Assembly: GCA_021732385.1 (NCBI GenBank)
Contig: JAKFVA010000026.1
Location: 1 to 64,000, forward strand
DNA: 64,000 bases
Source of the DNA: Burkholderiales bacterium
Lineage (GTDB): Bacteria > Pseudomonadota > Gammaproteobacteria > Burkholderiales > Burkholderiaceae_C
Direction: 5' to 3'
Shown: positions 10,006-20,332 of the stretch, one piece after another
Layout of the letters: each line of letters starts with the position of its first letter
Numbering within the stretch: the stretch's first letter is position 1
The notes under the pieces: model-generated
Databases searched by the model: none
Told to the model about the DNA's origin: nothing
The model's input: only the letters and a program-made list of their open reading frames with translations
Position numbers and translations under genes: made by a program

Positions 10006-10374
10006 ATGATCCAAACTGAATCCCGGTTAGATGTTGCCGACAATACCGGTGCCAAATCCGTTTTGTGCATCAAGGTCCTGGGCGGCTCCAAACGTCGCTA
10101 CGCCAGCGTGGGCGACGTCATTAAAGTCAGCATCAAAGAAGCTGCGCCACGTGGTCGCGTCAAAAAAGGCGAGATCTACAACGCGGTGGTGGTGCGCACT
10201 GCCAAGGGCATCCGTCGCACCGACGGCTCCTTGGTGAAATTCGATGGCAATGCTGCTGTGTTGCTCAACGCCAAGCTGGAGCCTATTGGCACCCGCATCT
10301 TCGGACCGGTCACGCGCGAGTTGCGCACCGAGAAGTTCATGAAGATTGTGTCGCTGGCTCCTGAAGTGCTGTGA
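10006..10374 (+). CDS. rplN: 50S ribosomal protein L14 (uL14)
   Basis: 122 residues, standard length. The start [17 protein letters not shown] and the end IVSLAPEVL are the family's ends. First gene of the spc operon, in canonical order with rplX and rplE following. The preceding ~180 bases form an untranslated leader with a clear promoter at its far end. Confidence 0.98.
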   Translation: MIQTESRLDVADNTGAKSVLCIKVLGGSKRRYASVGDVIKVSIKEAAPRGRVKKGEIYNAVVVRTAKGIRRTDGSLVKFDGNAAVLLNAKLEPIGTRIFGPVTRELRTEKFMKIVSLAPEVL

Positions 10375-10384
10375 GGAAAGCCAA

Positions 10385-10705
10385 ATGAACAAAATCCGTA
10401 AAGGCGATGAAGTCATCGTGATCGCAGGCCGCGACAAGGGCAAGCGCGGCAAGGTTGCGCTGCGCAAGGACGACGCACACATCTTGGTCGAGGGCATTAA
10501 CCTGGTGAAAAAACACACCAAGCCCAACCCCATGAAGGGCGTCACCGGCGGCATCATTGAGAAATCCATGCCAATTCACCAGTCCAACGTGGCCATCTTC
10601 AATGCCGCCAGCGGCAAGGCTGACCGGGTGGGCATCAAGCTGTTGGCTGACGGTAAACGCGTGCGCGTCTACAAGTCCAGCGGCGACGAAATCAAGCTGG
10701 CCTAA
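10385..10705 (+). CDS. rplX: 50S ribosomal protein L24 (uL24)
   Basis: 106 residues; the KOW motif [19 protein letters not shown] is at residues 5-23. It binds 23S rRNA early in 50S assembly. The start at 10385 is chosen over an upstream ATG because GAGGAAAG precedes it and the family starts MNKIRKGD. It lies 10 bp after rplN. Confidence 0.97.
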   Translation: MNKIRKGDEVIVIAGRDKGKRGKVALRKDDAHILVEGINLVKKHTKPNPMKGVTGGIIEKSMPIHQSNVAIFNAASGKADRVGIKLLADGKRVRVYKSSGDEIKLA

Positions 10706-10716
10706 GAGGTAACGAC

Positions 10717-11256
10717 ATGGCTCGACTACAACAGTTTTACCGCGAAAAAATCGTTGCCGACCTGCAGGCCAAATTTGGCTACAAGTCGGTGATGCAGGTG
10801 CCCCGCCTGACCAAGATCACGCTCAACATGGGCGTGAGCGAAGCCGTGGCCGACAAGAAGGTCATGGACAACGCCGTGGCCGACCTGACTAAAATTGCCG
10901 GCCAAAAGCCGGTGGTAACCAAGGCCAAGAAAGCCATTGCGGGCTTCAAAATCCGCGAAGGCCAGGCGATTGGCTGTATGGTGACCCTGCGCGGCGTGCG
11001 CATGTATGAGTTCCTTGACCGCTTTGTTACTGTGGCCCTGCCGCGCGTGCGCGACTTCCGCGGCATTTCCGGGCGTGCTTTTGATGGCCGTGGCAACTAC
11101 AACATCGGCGTAAAAGAGCAAATTATTTTCCCTGAAATTGAGTACGACAAGGTCGATGCCTTGCGTGGCCTCAATATCAGCATTACCACAACGGCGAAGA
11201 ATGACGAGGAGTGCAAGGCACTGCTTGCAGGCTTCAAATTCCCGTTCAAGAACTGA
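10717..11256 (+). CDS. rplE: 50S ribosomal protein L5 (uL5)
   Basis: 179 residues. The start [16 protein letters not shown] and the signature [14 protein letters not shown] identify L5, which contacts 5S rRNA and the P-site tRNA. AGAGGTAA precedes the ATG. Co-directional with neighbours and 11 bp after rplX. Confidence 0.98.
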   Translation: MARLQQFYREKIVADLQAKFGYKSVMQVPRLTKITLNMGVSEAVADKKVMDNAVADLTKIAGQKPVVTKAKKAIAGFKIREGQAIGCMVTLRGVRMYEFLDRFVTVALPRVRDFRGISGRAFDGRGNYNIGVKEQIIFPEIEYDKVDALRGLNISITTTAKNDEECKALLAGFKFPFKN

Positions 11257-11264
11257 GGTTGTCT

Positions 11265-11570
11265 GTGGCTAAAGCATCTTTGATTCAGCGCGAACTCAAG
11301 CGCGACAACCTGGTCGCCAAATACGCCAAGAAACTGGCGGAATTCAAGGCCATTGCGGCTGACATGAAGCGCAGCGAGGAAGAGCGCGCTGCGGCGCGCC
11401 TGTCTCTGCAAAAAATACCGCGCAATGCCAACCCCACTCGCCAGCGCAACCGCTGCGAGATAACCGGTCGTCCGCGCGGTACTTTCCGTCAGTTCGGCTT
11501 GGGCCGCGCCAAGATTCGTGAAATGGCTATGGCCGGAAATATTCCGGGCATCGTCAAGGCCAGTTGGTAA
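11265..11570 (+). CDS. rpsN: 30S ribosomal protein S14 (uS14)
   Basis: 101 residues, the long zinc-free form (a single cysteine in [11 protein letters not shown], no CxxC pairs). The start is a GTG at 11265 giving [17 protein letters not shown]; the frame is open further upstream only within rplE. Ends with the usual [11 protein letters not shown]. Confidence 0.97.
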   Translation: MAKASLIQRELKRDNLVAKYAKKLAEFKAIAADMKRSEEERAAARLSLQKIPRNANPTRQRNRCEITGRPRGTFRQFGLGRAKIREMAMAGNIPGIVKASW

Positions 11571-11595
11571 CAGTGGCAATAGCAGGAGATCCCCT

Positions 11596-11991
11596 ATGAG
11601 CATGAGTGACCCTATTGCCGACCTGTTGACCCGCATCCGCAACGCGCAGATGGTGGCCAAGCCTACGGTGTCGGTACCGTCTTCCAAAGTCAAAATGGCG
11701 ATTGCCCAAGTCCTCAAGGACGAAGGCTACATCGACGGTTTTGCCGTGAAAACCCAGGACGGCAAGGCCGAACTGGAAATCGCCCTCAAATACTATGCTG
11801 GCCGGCCCGTGATTGAGCGCATTGAGCGTGTCAGCCGCCCTGGTCTGCGTGTTTACAAGGCCAGCAATGCCATTCCTCAGGTCATGAATGGCTTGGGTGT
11901 GGCCATCGTTACCACGCCTCAGGGCGTAATGACCGACCGCAAGGCCCGCGCTACCGGTGTCGGCGGCGAAGTGCTTTGCTACGTGGCATAA
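11596..11991 (+). CDS. rpsH: 30S ribosomal protein S8 (uS8)
   Basis: 131 residues. The start [18 protein letters not shown] at 11596 follows AGGAG at 11583. The C-terminal signature [26 protein letters not shown] is intact. In enterobacteria S8 is the translational repressor of the spc operon; a target near rplE could exist here but I did not identify one. Confidence 0.98.
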   Translation: MSMSDPIADLLTRIRNAQMVAKPTVSVPSSKVKMAIAQVLKDEGYIDGFAVKTQDGKAELEIALKYYAGRPVIERIERVSRPGLRVYKASNAIPQVMNGLGVAIVTTPQGVMTDRKARATGVGGEVLCYVA

Positions 11992-12001
11992 GGAGAAAAC
12001 A

Positions 12002-12535
12002 ATGTCCCGCGTAGGAAAAAATCCCGTGATCGTCCCCGCTGGTGTGGATGTGTCCATCAAACCCGAGCAGATCAGTGTCAAGGGCACTGGCGGCACACTG
12101 ACGCTGGTGCAAAATCCGCTGGTCAAGGTGGCGAGCGATGCTGGCAAGCTGACTTTTGCCCCGGCCAATGACTCGCGCCAGGCCGATGCCATGAGTGGCA
12201 CCATGCGCCAGCTGGTAAACAACATGGTGCTGGGTGTCAGCAAGGGCTTTGAGAAAAAGCTCACCTTGATTGGTGTGGGCTATAAAGCCCAGGCCCAGGG
12301 CGACAAGCTTAATTTGACGGTGGGCTATTCCCACCCGGTCAACAAGTTGATGCCTGCGGGCATTAGCGTGGCTACGCCGCTGCCCACCGAGATTGTGATC
12401 AAAGGTGCCGACCGCCAGCGCGTTGGCCAAATTGCCGCTGAAATTCGTGCGATTCGCCCACCGGAGCCCTACAAAGGCAAGGGCATCCGTTATGCGGATG
12501 AAAAAGTCGCAATCAAAGAAACCAAGAAGAAGTAA
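12002..12535 (+). CDS. rplF: 50S ribosomal protein L6 (uL6)
   Basis: 177 residues. Start [15 protein letters not shown], preceded by AGGAG overlapping the rpsH stop; the in-frame ATG 45 bases earlier lies inside rpsH and is rejected. The signature [15 protein letters not shown] is near the C-terminus. Confidence 0.98.
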   Translation: MSRVGKNPVIVPAGVDVSIKPEQISVKGTGGTLTLVQNPLVKVASDAGKLTFAPANDSRQADAMSGTMRQLVNNMVLGVSKGFEKKLTLIGVGYKAQAQGDKLNLTVGYSHPVNKLMPAGISVATPLPTEIVIKGADRQRVGQIAAEIRAIRPPEPYKGKGIRYADEKVAIKETKKK

Positions 12536-12544
12536 GGGGCTGCG

Positions 12545-12910
12545 ATGTTGACCAAAAAAGAGCAGCGCCTTCGCCGCGCGAAACAGACCCGGATCCGGAT
12601 TGCCACGCAAGGTGTGGCGCGCCTGATGGTAAGCCGGACCAATTTGCACATTTATGCCAGCGTTATTTCTGGCGATGGCGCAAAAATCATCGCCAGTGCC
12701 TCCACGGCTGAGGCCGAATTGCGTAAAGCGCTGGGCGCGGCGGGCAAAGGTGGCAACGTCAGTGCTGCCCAGGCCATCGGCACACGTATCGCTGAAAAGG
12801 CCAAAGCGGCCGGTGTTGAAAAAGTGGCATTTGACCGTTCTGGTTTTGCCTATCACGGCCGCGTCAAGGCCTTGGCTGATGCGGCACGTGCTGCCGGCTT
12901 GCAGTTTTAA
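12545..12910 (+). CDS. rplR: 50S ribosomal protein L18 (uL18)
   Basis: 121 residues. Starts [16 protein letters not shown] and ends [15 protein letters not shown], as in the bacterial L18 family, which binds 5S rRNA. Canonical position between rplF and rpsE. Confidence 0.97.
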   Translation: MLTKKEQRLRRAKQTRIRIATQGVARLMVSRTNLHIYASVISGDGAKIIASASTAEAELRKALGAAGKGGNVSAAQAIGTRIAEKAKAAGVEKVAFDRSGFAYHGRVKALADAARAAGLQF

Positions 12911-12927
12911 GCGGATCAGGAATAAAC

Positions 12928-13446
12928 ATGGCAAAAATTCAAGCTAAAGCGCAAGGTGACGGTCCAGAAGACGGTCTGCGCGAGAAAATGATCGCGGTTA
13001 ACCGCGTGACCAAGGTGGTCAAGGGCGGCCGTATTTTGGGTTTCGCCGCACTCACCGTTGTGGGTGATGGCGATGGCCGCGTTGGCATGGGCAAGGGCAA
13101 GTCCAAGGAAGTGCCAGCTGCCGTGCAAAAAGCCATGGAAGAAGCGCGTCGCAACATGCTCAAGGTGTCGCTCAAAAGCGGCTCCCTGTTTCACCGCGTG
13201 ACGGGTCAGCACGGCGCGGCATCGGTCATGATGGCGCCCGCTCCCAAGGGTACGGGCATCATTGCCGGCGGCCCGATGCGCGCGGTTTTTGAAGTCATGG
13301 GTATTACCGACATTGTGGCCAAGAGCCATGGCTCAACCAATCCCTACAACATGGTTCGTGCCACGCTCGACGCCCTGCGCAATTCCACCACCCCATCCGA
13401 GGTGGCGGCCAAGCGTGGCAAAAGCGTTGAAGAACTTTTGACCTGA
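12928..13446 (+). CDS. rpsE: 30S ribosomal protein S5 (uS5)
   Basis: 172 residues. Contains the double-stranded-RNA binding block [20 protein letters not shown] and the second signature [18 protein letters not shown]5 helps decoding accuracy and mRNA unwinding at the ribosome entry. Directly followed by rpmD. Confidence 0.98.
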   Translation: MAKIQAKAQGDGPEDGLREKMIAVNRVTKVVKGGRILGFAALTVVGDGDGRVGMGKGKSKEVPAAVQKAMEEARRNMLKVSLKSGSLFHRVTGQHGAASVMMAPAPKGTGIIAGGPMRAVFEVMGITDIVAKSHGSTNPYNMVRATLDALRNSTTPSEVAAKRGKSVEELLT

Positions 13447-13459
13447 TAAGGCATTCACC

Positions 13460-13657
13460 ATGACAACAGCACAAACAGCGTCATCTGGAACCGTCAAGGT
13501 CCAGTTGGTGCGCAGCCCGATTGGCTGCAAGGAAACCCACCGCGCAACTGTGCGTGGTTTGGGTTTGCGCAAGATTCGCAGCATCAGCGAGCTGGAAGAC
13601 ACGCCAGCGGTGCGCGGCATGATTAACAAGATCAGCTACCTGGTCAAAGTGCTTTAA
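13460..13657 (+). CDS. rpmD: 50S ribosomal protein L30 (uL30)
   Basis: 65 residues. [20 protein letters not shown] followed by RGLGLRKI is the L30 pattern. The ATG at 13460 follows AAGGCA; canonical rpsE-rpmD-rplO order. Confidence 0.95.
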   Translation: MTTAQTASSGTVKVQLVRSPIGCKETHRATVRGLGLRKIRSISELEDTPAVRGMINKISYLVKVL

Positions 13658-13666
13658 GAGGCAACT

Positions 13667-14098
13667 ATGGAACTCAACAGCATTCAACCAGCAGCCGGTG
13701 CCAAGCATGCCAAGCGCCGCGTCGGTCGCGGCATCGGTTCAGGCCTGGGTAAAACAGCGGGTCGTGGCCACAAAGGTCAAAAATCCCGTGCAGGCGGTTA
13801 CCACAAAGTCGGTTTTGAGGGCGGTCAAATGCCTTTGCAACGCCGCTTGCCCAAGCGCGGCTTCAAGTCGCATCAGCTCAAGTTCAATGGTGAAATCACC
13901 TTGGGCGCGCTGAACAAGCTTGACGTTGCCGAGGTTGACCTGCTTACGCTCAAGCAGTTGGGCTTGGTTGGCCAGCTGGTCAAGACGGTCAAGGTCATCA
14001 AGTCGGGCGAACTGAGCAAGGCAATCAAGCTCAATGGCATCAATGCCACGGCTGGTGCCAAGGCAGCCATTGAAGCGGCCGGCGGAACCGTCGCCTAA
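13667..14098 (+). CDS. rplO: 50S ribosomal protein L15 (uL15)
   Basis: 143 residues. The glycine-rich N-terminal arm ([20 protein letters not shown]) that threads into 23S rRNA and the C-terminal alpha/beta domain are both present. AGAGGCAAC precedes the ATG. Followed by secY after 20 bp. Confidence 0.97.
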   Translation: MELNSIQPAAGAKHAKRRVGRGIGSGLGKTAGRGHKGQKSRAGGYHKVGFEGGQMPLQRRLPKRGFKSHQLKFNGEITLGALNKLDVAEVDLLTLKQLGLVGQLVKTVKVIKSGELSKAIKLNGINATAGAKAAIEAAGGTVA

Positions 14099-14118
14099 GA
14101 CCGCAGCAGGAACGATTC

Positions 14119-15438
14119 GTGGCAACCAACCCAGCCCAATTGGCAAAAACCGGCAAGTTCGGCGACCTGCGTCGCCGTCTTGTCTTTTTGCTGCTGGCTT
14201 TGGTGGTTTACCGCATAGGCGCGCACATTCCGGTTCCCGGGATTGATCCGGGACAGTTGCAGCAGTTGTTCAAGGGCCAGCAAGGCGGCATCTTGAGCCT
14301 GTTCAACATGTTCTCGGGCGGTGCCTTGTCGCGCTTCACGGTGTTTGCGTTGGGCATTACGCCCTACATTTCGGCTTCCATCATCATGCAGTTGCTCACC
14401 TATGTGTTGCCTGCATTTGAGCAGCTGAAAAAAGAAGGCGAAGGCGGGCGCCGCAAGATTACGCAATACACGCGCTATGGCACGCTAGGGCTGGCCATCT
14501 TCCAGTCGCTGGGCATTGCGCTGGCATTGGAGGCGTCGCCAGGTTTGGTGCTTGATCCTGGCTTTGGTTACCGCATGACGGCCGTTGTGAGCCTGACTGC
14601 CGGCACCATGTTTTTGATGTGGCTCGGCGAGCAAATTACCGAGCGCGGCTTAGGCAACGGTATCTCCATCCTGATTTTTGCCGGTATTGCCGCTGGTCTG
14701 CCTAGCGCGGTGGGCGGTTTACTAGAGCTGGTGCGCACGGGTGCCATGAGCATTTTGATCGCTGTGGTTATTGTGGCGGTCGTCATTTTGGTGACTTATT
14801 TTGTGGTGTTTGTGGAGCGCGGTCAGCGCAAGATTTTGGTGAATTACGCGCGCCGCCAGGTGGGCAACAAAGTCTACGGCGGCCAGTCTTCGCATTTGCC
14901 CTTGAAGCTGAACATGGCGGGTGTGATTCCGCCCATTTTTGCCTCATCGATTATTTTGTTGCCGGCCACTGTGGTGAGCTGGTTTAGTTCGGGCGAATCC
15001 ATGCGCTGGCTCAAGGATGTGGCCTCCACTTTGTCGCCTGGTCAGCCTATCTATGTGATGCTGTACGCCAGCGCGATTGTGTTTTTCTGCTTCTTTTATA
15101 CGGCACTGGTTTTCAACAGCCGTGAAACGGCCGACAACCTGAAGAAAAGTGGCGCTTTCATTCCTGGTATTCGTCCTGGCGACCAAACCGCACGCTACAT
15201 CGACAAGATACTGCTTCGCTTAACGTTTGCCGGTGCCATCTACATCACCTTTGTGTGTCTGTTGCCTGAATTTCTGATTTTGAAATACAACGTACCGTTT
15301 TATTTTGGTGGCACATCGCTGCTGATCATTGTGGTGGTGACCATGGACTTTATGTCGCAGGTGCAGAACTACATGATGTCGCAGCAGTACGAGTCCTTGC
15401 TGAAAAAAGCCAGTTTTAAACCAACTTTGGGTAACTGA
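14119..15438 (+). CDS. secY: Protein translocase subunit SecY
   Basis: The protein-conducting channel of the inner membrane, partner of SecE and SecG. 439 residues with ten hydrophobic segments. Signatures are [20 protein letters not shown] and the plug-adjacent [11 protein letters not shown]. Start is a GTG at 14119 giving [20 protein letters not shown], preceded by AGCAGGAAC. The penultimate position in the spc operon is canonical. Confidence 0.97.
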   Translation: MATNPAQLAKTGKFGDLRRRLVFLLLALVVYRIGAHIPVPGIDPGQLQQLFKGQQGGILSLFNMFSGGALSRFTVFALGITPYISASIIMQLLTYVLPAFEQLKKEGEGGRRKITQYTRYGTLGLAIFQSLGIALALEASPGLVLDPGFGYRMTAVVSLTAGTMFLMWLGEQITERGLGNGISILIFAGIAAGLPSAVGGLLELVRTGAMSILIAVVIVAVVILVTYFVVFVERGQRKILVNYARRQVGNKVYGGQSSHLPLKLNMAGVIPPIFASSIILLPATVVSWFSSGESMRWLKDVASTLSPGQPIYVMLYASAIVFFCFFYTALVFNSRETADNLKKSGAFIPGIRPGDQTARYIDKILLRLTFAGAIYITFVCLLPEFLILKYNVPFYFGGTSLLIIVVVTMDFMSQVQNYMMSQQYESLLKKASFKPTLGN

Positions 15439-15445
15439 TTACTAC

Positions 15446-15664
15446 ATGTCCAAAGACGATGTCATCCAGATGCAAGGCGAGGTGGTGGAGAACCTGCCCA
15501 ACGCCACCTTCAGGGTCAAGCTCGAAAACGGTCATGTAGTGTTGGGGCATATTTCAGGAAAGATGCGGATGCACTACATCCGCATCCTGCCGGGTGACAA
15601 GGTCACAGTGGAGTTAACGCCCTACGATTTGACCCGGGCGCGGATTGTGTTTCGAGCTAAGTGA
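15446..15664 (+). CDS. infA: Translation initiation factor IF-1
   Basis: 72 residues, one S1-type OB fold: [22 protein letters not shown], then [20 protein letters not shown]. Binds the ribosomal A site during initiation. It lies 7 bp after secY, so it belongs to the spc operon, a common betaproteobacterial placement. Confidence 0.96.
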   Translation: MSKDDVIQMQGEVVENLPNATFRVKLENGHVVLGHISGKMRMHYIRILPGDKVTVELTPYDLTRARIVFRAK

Positions 15665-15755
15665 TGAATTTGCGGGACAGACCGCAGCAGCTTGACTGAC
15701 AAGTCAGGTTGCAGGCCCTGTCCCCAACTGACTGGAAAGATTTTAGGAGTACGTT

Positions 15756-15869
15756 ATGAGAGTTTCTGCATCGGTTAAAACCATTTGCCGCAATTGCAAA
15801 GTGATTCGCCGCAAGGGCGTGGTGCGCGTGATCTGCACTGACCCGCGTCACAAGCAACGCCAAGGCTGA
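15756..15869 (+). CDS. rpmJ: 50S ribosomal protein L36 (bL36)
   Basis: A 37-residue protein too short for most gene tables: [20 protein letters not shown] at the start and [11 protein letters not shown] at the end. The zinc ligands C-x2-C...C-x4-H are all present, so this is the zinc-binding form. AGGAG lies 7 bases before the ATG. Located between infA and rpsM as expected. Confidence 0.96.
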   Translation: MRVSASVKTICRNCKVIRRKGVVRVICTDPRHKQRQG

Positions 15870-15891
15870 TTGAAAGTTTAGAGGGAAGACT

Positions 15892-16257
15892 ATGGCACGT
15901 ATCGCTGGTATTAATATTCCGCCGCAAAAGCACGCCGAGATTGGCCTGACCGCCATCTTTGGTGTGGGCCGCACGCGCGCTCGCAAAATCTGCGAGGCTT
16001 GTGGCATTGCTTACTCCAAGAAAATCAAGGACCTCAACGATGGCGAATTGGAAAAGATTCGTGACTTCATCGGCAGTCTGACGATTGAGGGTGATCTGCG
16101 CCGCGAAACCACCATGAACATCAAGCGTTTGATGGACATCGGCTGCTACCGTGGTTTCCGTCATCGCCGTGGCCTGCCCATGCGCGGCCAGCGCACCCGC
16201 ACCAATGCCCGCACCCGCAAGGGGCCACGCAAAGCGGCACAGTCGCTCAAGAAATAA
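15892..16257 (+). CDS. rpsM: 30S ribosomal protein S13 (uS13)
   Basis: 121 residues. Start [20 protein letters not shown]; helix-two-turn-helix block [13 protein letters not shown]; the basic tail [15 protein letters not shown] contacts the P-site tRNA. First gene of the alpha operon (rpsM-rpsK-rpsD-rpoA-rplQ), co-directional with the spc operon. Confidence 0.98.
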   Translation: MARIAGINIPPQKHAEIGLTAIFGVGRTRARKICEACGIAYSKKIKDLNDGELEKIRDFIGSLTIEGDLRRETTMNIKRLMDIGCYRGFRHRRGLPMRGQRTRTNARTRKGPRKAAQSLKK

Positions 16258-16275
16258 CCGGATCGAAGGAAAGAC

Positions 16276-16680
16276 ATGGCCAAAGCTCCCGCCAATACCG
16301 CTGCGCAGCGTGTGCGCAAGAAAGTCCGCAAGAACGTTGCGGATGGCGTTGCACACGTGCATGCCTCGTTTAACAACACCATCATTACCATCACCGACCG
16401 CCAAGGCAACGCTTTGTCGTGGGCGTCGTCGGGTGGTCAGGGTTTCAAGGGTTCGCGCAAGTCCACGCCATTTGCCGCCCAGGTAGCCTCTGAGGTCGCT
16501 GGCCGCGCTGCGATTGAGCAAGGTATCAAGAACCTCGATGTGGAAATCAAGGGCCCTGGTCCTGGCCGCGAATCCTCCGTGCGCGCGTTGGCCGCACTGG
16601 GTATCCGCATCAGCTCCATTGCCGATGTGACCCCGGTGCCGCACAACGGCTGCCGTCCACAGAAGCGCCGCCGTATCTAA
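16276..16680 (+). CDS. rpsK: 30S ribosomal protein S11 (uS11)
   Basis: 134 residues. Signature [20 protein letters not shown] and the conserved C-terminus [25 protein letters not shown] precedes the ATG. Platform protein of the 30S subunit. Confidence 0.98.
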   Translation: MAKAPANTAAQRVRKKVRKNVADGVAHVHASFNNTIITITDRQGNALSWASSGGQGFKGSRKSTPFAAQVASEVAGRAAIEQGIKNLDVEIKGPGPGRESSVRALAALGIRISSIADVTPVPHNGCRPQKRRRI

Positions 16681-16747
16681 GCGCTTTGCGCTCCGTTAAT
16701 TGATTGCTTTTATTTTCAGAAGCGTTAGTTTTTTAACCAAGCCCACC

Positions 16748-16787
16748 GCCATCAAATTTATTTGATGGCTCCCGCCAAATTTGGCGG
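16748..16787 (+). promoter_or_regulatory. Two tandem palindromes in the rpsD leader
   Basis: In the unusually long 129-bp rpsK-rpsD gap there are two hairpins: a 10-bp perfect stem with a 2-nt loop (16748-16769) and a perfect 16-bp palindrome, CCGCCAAATTTGGCGG (16772-16787). They end 22 bases before the rpsD start. S4 represses the alpha operon through a leader structure in enterobacteria, so an S4 binding site or an attenuator is possible. No T-run follows, so a plain terminator is unlikely. Confidence 0.45.
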
Positions 16788-16809
16788 CAGCTGACATAAG
16801 GAAGTTCAA

Positions 16810-17433
16810 GTGGCACGTTACCTCGGCCCCAAGGCCAAACTCTCTCGCCGTGAAGGCACCGACCTGTTCTTGAAGAGCGCTCGCCGCTCGATCAGCGACA
16901 AGGCCAAGTTCGACTCCAAGCCCGGCCAGCACGGCCGTACTTCGGGCACCCGCACGTCGGATTTCGGCTTGCAGTTGCGCGAAAAGCAAAAGGTCAAGCG
17001 CATGTACGGCGTAATCGAGCGTCAGTTCCGCCGCTATTTTGAAGAGGCCGACCGCCGCAAGGGCAACACCGGTGCAAACCTGTTGTTCCTGCTCGAGTCG
17101 CGCTTGGACAACGTGGTCTATCGAATGGGCTTTGGCTCAACCCGTGCTGAATCACGCCAATTGGTCTCGCACAAGGCGATGACGGTCAACGGCCAAACCG
17201 TGAACATCCCGTCTTACATGGTTAAGGTGGGCGATGTGGTGGCGGTCCGCGACAAGTCCAAGAAACAAGTTCGTATTGCCGAAGCACTGCAATTGGCGCA
17301 GCAAGTCGGTTTGCCGGCTTGGGTTGAAGTCAGCCTGGACAAAGCTGAAGGTACTTTCAAGAAAGTGCCAGACCGCGACGAATTTGCTGCCGACATCAAT
17401 GAATCGCTGATCGTTGAGTTGTACTCACGCTGA
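16810..17433 (+). CDS. rpsD: 30S ribosomal protein S4 (uS4)
   Basis: 207 residues. S4 nucleates 30S assembly. The start is a GTG at 16810 ([19 protein letters not shown]), with AAGGAAG upstream. The S4 RNA-binding domain is at ~95-155 ([40 protein letters not shown]). No N-terminal zinc-finger cysteines, so this is the zinc-free form. Confidence 0.98.
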   Translation: MARYLGPKAKLSRREGTDLFLKSARRSISDKAKFDSKPGQHGRTSGTRTSDFGLQLREKQKVKRMYGVIERQFRRYFEEADRRKGNTGANLLFLLESRLDNVVYRMGFGSTRAESRQLVSHKAMTVNGQTVNIPSYMVKVGDVVAVRDKSKKQVRIAEALQLAQQVGLPAWVEVSLDKAEGTFKKVPDRDEFAADINESLIVELYSR

Positions 17434-17558
17434 TCCGCCGCATCTGGGTAATTCCAGCCAACCGTTTTAGTTTTCGTTCCTGACCCGCCTGCGGCGCGTC
17501 AGGTGCTTCACCAGCCTTACCGGCGTAACGAGCCGGGGGTATTGAGAGGAAGATTCCC

Positions 17559-18521
17559 ATGCAAACCAATCTGCTGAAACCCAAAGCCATCAATGTTGAG
17601 CAACTGGCGCAAAACCGCGCCAAAGTGACGCTCGAGCCTTTTGAGCGTGGTTATGGTCACACGCTGGGCAATGCGCTGCGCCGCGTGTTGCTGTCGTCGA
17701 TGGTGGGTTATTCCGCTACCGAAGTAACGATTGCTGGCGTGTTGCACGAGTACTCGTCGATTGATGGCGTGCAAGAGGATGTCGTCAACATTCTGCTCAA
17801 TTTGAAGGGCGTGGTTTTTAAGCTGCACAACCGCGATGAAGTGACCTTGAGCCTGCGCAAGGAAGGTGACGGCATTGTCACGGCAGCCGACATCCAAACG
17901 CCGCATGACGTGGAAATCGTCAATCCAGAGCATGTGATTGCCCATCTCTCGCAGGGCGGCAAGATCGACATGCAGATCAAGGTGGAAAAAGGCCGTGGCT
18001 ATGTGCCCGGCAGCATGCGCCGTTATGCCGACGAGCCAACCAAATCGATTGGCCGTATTGTGCTGGACGCCTCGTTCTCCCCGGTCAAGCGCGTGAGCTA
18101 TGTGGTTGAAAGCGCGCGCGTCGAGCAGCGCACCGATCTGGACAAGCTGGTGGTCGAGATTGAAACCAATGGTGCCATTACCGCCGAAGACGCAGTGCGT
18201 TCCTCGGCCAAGATTCTGGTGGAACAACTTGCAGTGTTTGCGCAGCTTGAGGGCAGCGAACTGGCCGCCTTCTCCGCACCCGCTGTGCGCAGCTCCCAGC
18301 AGTTCGACCCAATTTTGCTGCGCCCTGTCGATGAGTTGGAGCTCACGGTGCGTTCGGCCAACTGCCTCAAGGCCGAGAACATTTACTACATTGGCGACCT
18401 GATCCAGCGCACCGAAAATGAATTGCTCAAGACCCCTAACCTGGGCCGCAAATCCTTGAACGAAATCAAGGAAGTACTGGCTTCGCGCGGCCTCACCCTG
18501 GGCATGAAGCTTGAAAGCTGA
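17559..18521 (+). CDS. rpoA: RNA polymerase subunit alpha
   Basis: 320 residues. The N-terminal assembly domain has the [20 protein letters not shown] block (~residues 27-46). The C-terminal domain that binds UP elements and activators ends [26 protein letters not shown] 125-bp gap after rpsD carries the ribosome site (GAGAGGAAG). Canonical alpha-operon position. Confidence 0.98.
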   Translation: MQTNLLKPKAINVEQLAQNRAKVTLEPFERGYGHTLGNALRRVLLSSMVGYSATEVTIAGVLHEYSSIDGVQEDVVNILLNLKGVVFKLHNRDEVTLSLRKEGDGIVTAADIQTPHDVEIVNPEHVIAHLSQGGKIDMQIKVEKGRGYVPGSMRRYADEPTKSIGRIVLDASFSPVKRVSYVVESARVEQRTDLDKLVVEIETNGAITAEDAVRSSAKILVEQLAVFAQLEGSELAAFSAPAVRSSQQFDPILLRPVDELELTVRSANCLKAENIYYIGDLIQRTENELLKTPNLGRKSLNEIKEVLASRGLTLGMKLES

Positions 18522-18652
18522 CCACCGGCTGGCCTGGACAAGCGTTAATTTCCAAGCGCCCGGTACAGGGGGCATTTCGCAGCGCATTCAGCGCAAACGG
18601 GCAGTACCTGATACGGCTGCCCGCAAAACACGGTAAAACTTAAGGAAACACC

Positions 18653-19051
18653 ATGCGACACGGACACGGCTTACGCAAACTCAACCGCACCAGCGAGCAC
18701 CGCCTGGCGATGCTGCGCAACATGATGAACTCGCTGATTGCGCATGAGGCCATCAAGACCACGCTGCCCAAAGCCAAAGAGCTGCGCCGCGTAGTAGAGC
18801 CCATGATTACGCTGGCCAAAGAACCAACCCTGGCCAACAAGCGCCTGGCTTTTGACCGCCTGCGTGACCGCGACAGCGTGGTCAAGCTGTTTGCCGATTT
18901 GGGCCCGCGTTTCAAGACCCGTCCCGGTGGCTACACGCGCATCCTGAAAATGGGCTTTCGTGTGGGTGACAACGCACCCATGGCGCTGGTTGAACTGGTG
19001 GACCGCCCTGACACTTCTGCCGCGGAAGCCGCACAAGACAAGCCGGAATAA
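18653..19051 (+). CDS. rplQ: 50S ribosomal protein L17 (bL17)
   Basis: 132 residues. Start [20 protein letters not shown], then [21 protein letters not shown]; the family core ends at ALVELVDR, with a short acidic/alanine tail. Last gene of the alpha operon; tRNA-fMet begins 18 bp further on. Confidence 0.97.
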   Translation: MRHGHGLRKLNRTSEHRLAMLRNMMNSLIAHEAIKTTLPKAKELRRVVEPMITLAKEPTLANKRLAFDRLRDRDSVVKLFADLGPRFKTRPGGYTRILKMGFRVGDNAPMALVELVDRPDTSAAEAAQDKPE

Positions 19052-19069
19052 AGTACAATATTTGATTGC

Positions 19070-19146
<77 letters not shown>

Positions 19147-19166
19147 ATTACAAGCGGTAATCGCTT

Positions 19167-19203
19167 AAAGCAAAACGCCCACTAACAGTGGGCGTTTTGC
19201 TTT
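19167..19203 (+). terminator. Strong hairpin ending the ribosomal/tRNA block
   Basis: A perfect 17-bp stem (19167-19183 with 19187-19203) around a 3-nt loop, beginning AAAGCAAAACGCCCACT. The right arm is followed by a few T residues. Placed 20 bases after the tRNA, so it probably terminates rplQ and tRNA-fMet transcription. The remaining gap to exbB (19204-19378) shows nothing I can identify. Confidence 0.85.
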
Positions 19204-19378
19204 GTTATAACGTTTTTACACCGCAGATGGCGCTGGGTATGTACCTTAGCGTCGCGCAGGCTTCGCTCAGTGGCGCTGCCCTGTGCACAAGACGCTGGTT
19301 TGAAGCGCGCCATCGGAGATCTATGGGCGTGGCTGGCAAGGTCGGGGCACCAATCCGATACCGTCCTTTAAACTGACA

Positions 19379-20314
19379 GTGTTACAGTTGGAATTGAGAC
19401 CGCCCCCATTTGCTTTGACCACATCAACCCATACTGGATCTAAATTGTTTGCCAGAACCCCTGTTTTTCGCCGTGCTGCAGTTGCTTCACTGCTCTTTTG
19501 CCTATGTCTTGTGGGTGGTGCTATTGCAAGTGCGGCGCTAGCCCAGGTGCCAGCCACTGCGCCAGCGGTGGTCGGTACGCAGCCAGGTTCGACACAGCCT
19601 CCAGCTGTTGCAACCGGTGCAGTGCCTGGCGCCAAGAAAACGCCCGAACCCATTGAAAACCCGTATGGAATTGAAGCACTGTGGAAGGGCTCCGACCTAG
19701 TGGCTCGCACGGTGCTGCTGATGCTGGCCATCATGAGTGTGGGCAGCTGGTACATCATGGTCGTCAAGTTGCTGGAGCAGTCCCGTATTGGCCGACAGGC
19801 CAGCACCATGGACAAGCACTTTTGGGCCGCGTCCTCGGTTCGTGAGGGTGCGGGGGCACTGGAGAAAACCAGCCCATTTCGTTTCATTGCGGAATCGGGC
19901 GCAGACGCTATTGGCAATCACACGGGTTTGAAAAGCCACATTCCCATGAATGAATGGGTGCCCATGAGCATTCAGGCGGCAGTTGACCGGGTACAGGCCA
20001 AGGCGCAGGGCGGCTTGGCTTTTCTGGCCACGGTGGGCTCTACCTCGCCTTTCGTGGGTTTGTTTGGCACTGTTTGGGGTATTTACCATGCGCTCACCGC
20101 CATTGGCATTTCTGGCCAGGCGTCAATTGACAAAGTGGCTGGCCCGGTTGGTGAGGCTTTAATCATGACGGCCATCGGCCTGGCGGTCGCCATTCCTGCT
20201 GTGCTGGGCTACAACTGGCTGGCGCGCCGCAACAAGGTAGTAATGGATGAGGTTCGTGAATTCAGCGAGGAACTGAATGCGGTGCTGGTCGGTTCGTCAG
20301 GCAAAGCGGCGTAA
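19379..20314 (+). CDS. exbB: ExbB-type proton channel subunit with signal-like N-terminus
   Basis: MotA/TolQ/ExbB family: couples the proton motive force to TonB at the inner membrane. The conserved block GSTSPFVGLFGTVWGIYHAL and the third membrane helix (EALIMTAIGLAVAIPAVLGYNWLARRNK) are clear. The N-terminus carries a hydrophobic segment (AAVASLLFCLCLVGGAIASAALAQ) and a Pro/Ala linker before the first ExbB helix, the long form with a cleavable-looking leader. The start is uncertain: 19379 is a GTG with a poor ribosome site and no in-frame ATG precedes the signal segment. Followed by two exbD genes, tonB and a lipoprotein on the same strand. Confidence 0.92.
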   Translation: MLQLELRPPPFALTTSTHTGSKLFARTPVFRRAAVASLLFCLCLVGGAIASAALAQVPATAPAVVGTQPGSTQPPAVATGAVPGAKKTPEPIENPYGIEALWKGSDLVARTVLLMLAIMSVGSWYIMVVKLLEQSRIGRQASTMDKHFWAASSVREGAGALEKTSPFRFIAESGADAIGNHTGLKSHIPMNEWVPMSIQAAVDRVQAKAQGGLAFLATVGSTSPFVGLFGTVWGIYHALTAIGISGQASIDKVAGPVGEALIMTAIGLAVAIPAVLGYNWLARRNKVVMDEVREFSEELNAVLVGSSGKAA

Positions 20315-20332
20315 GCAGGTCAAGGCGTTTTT

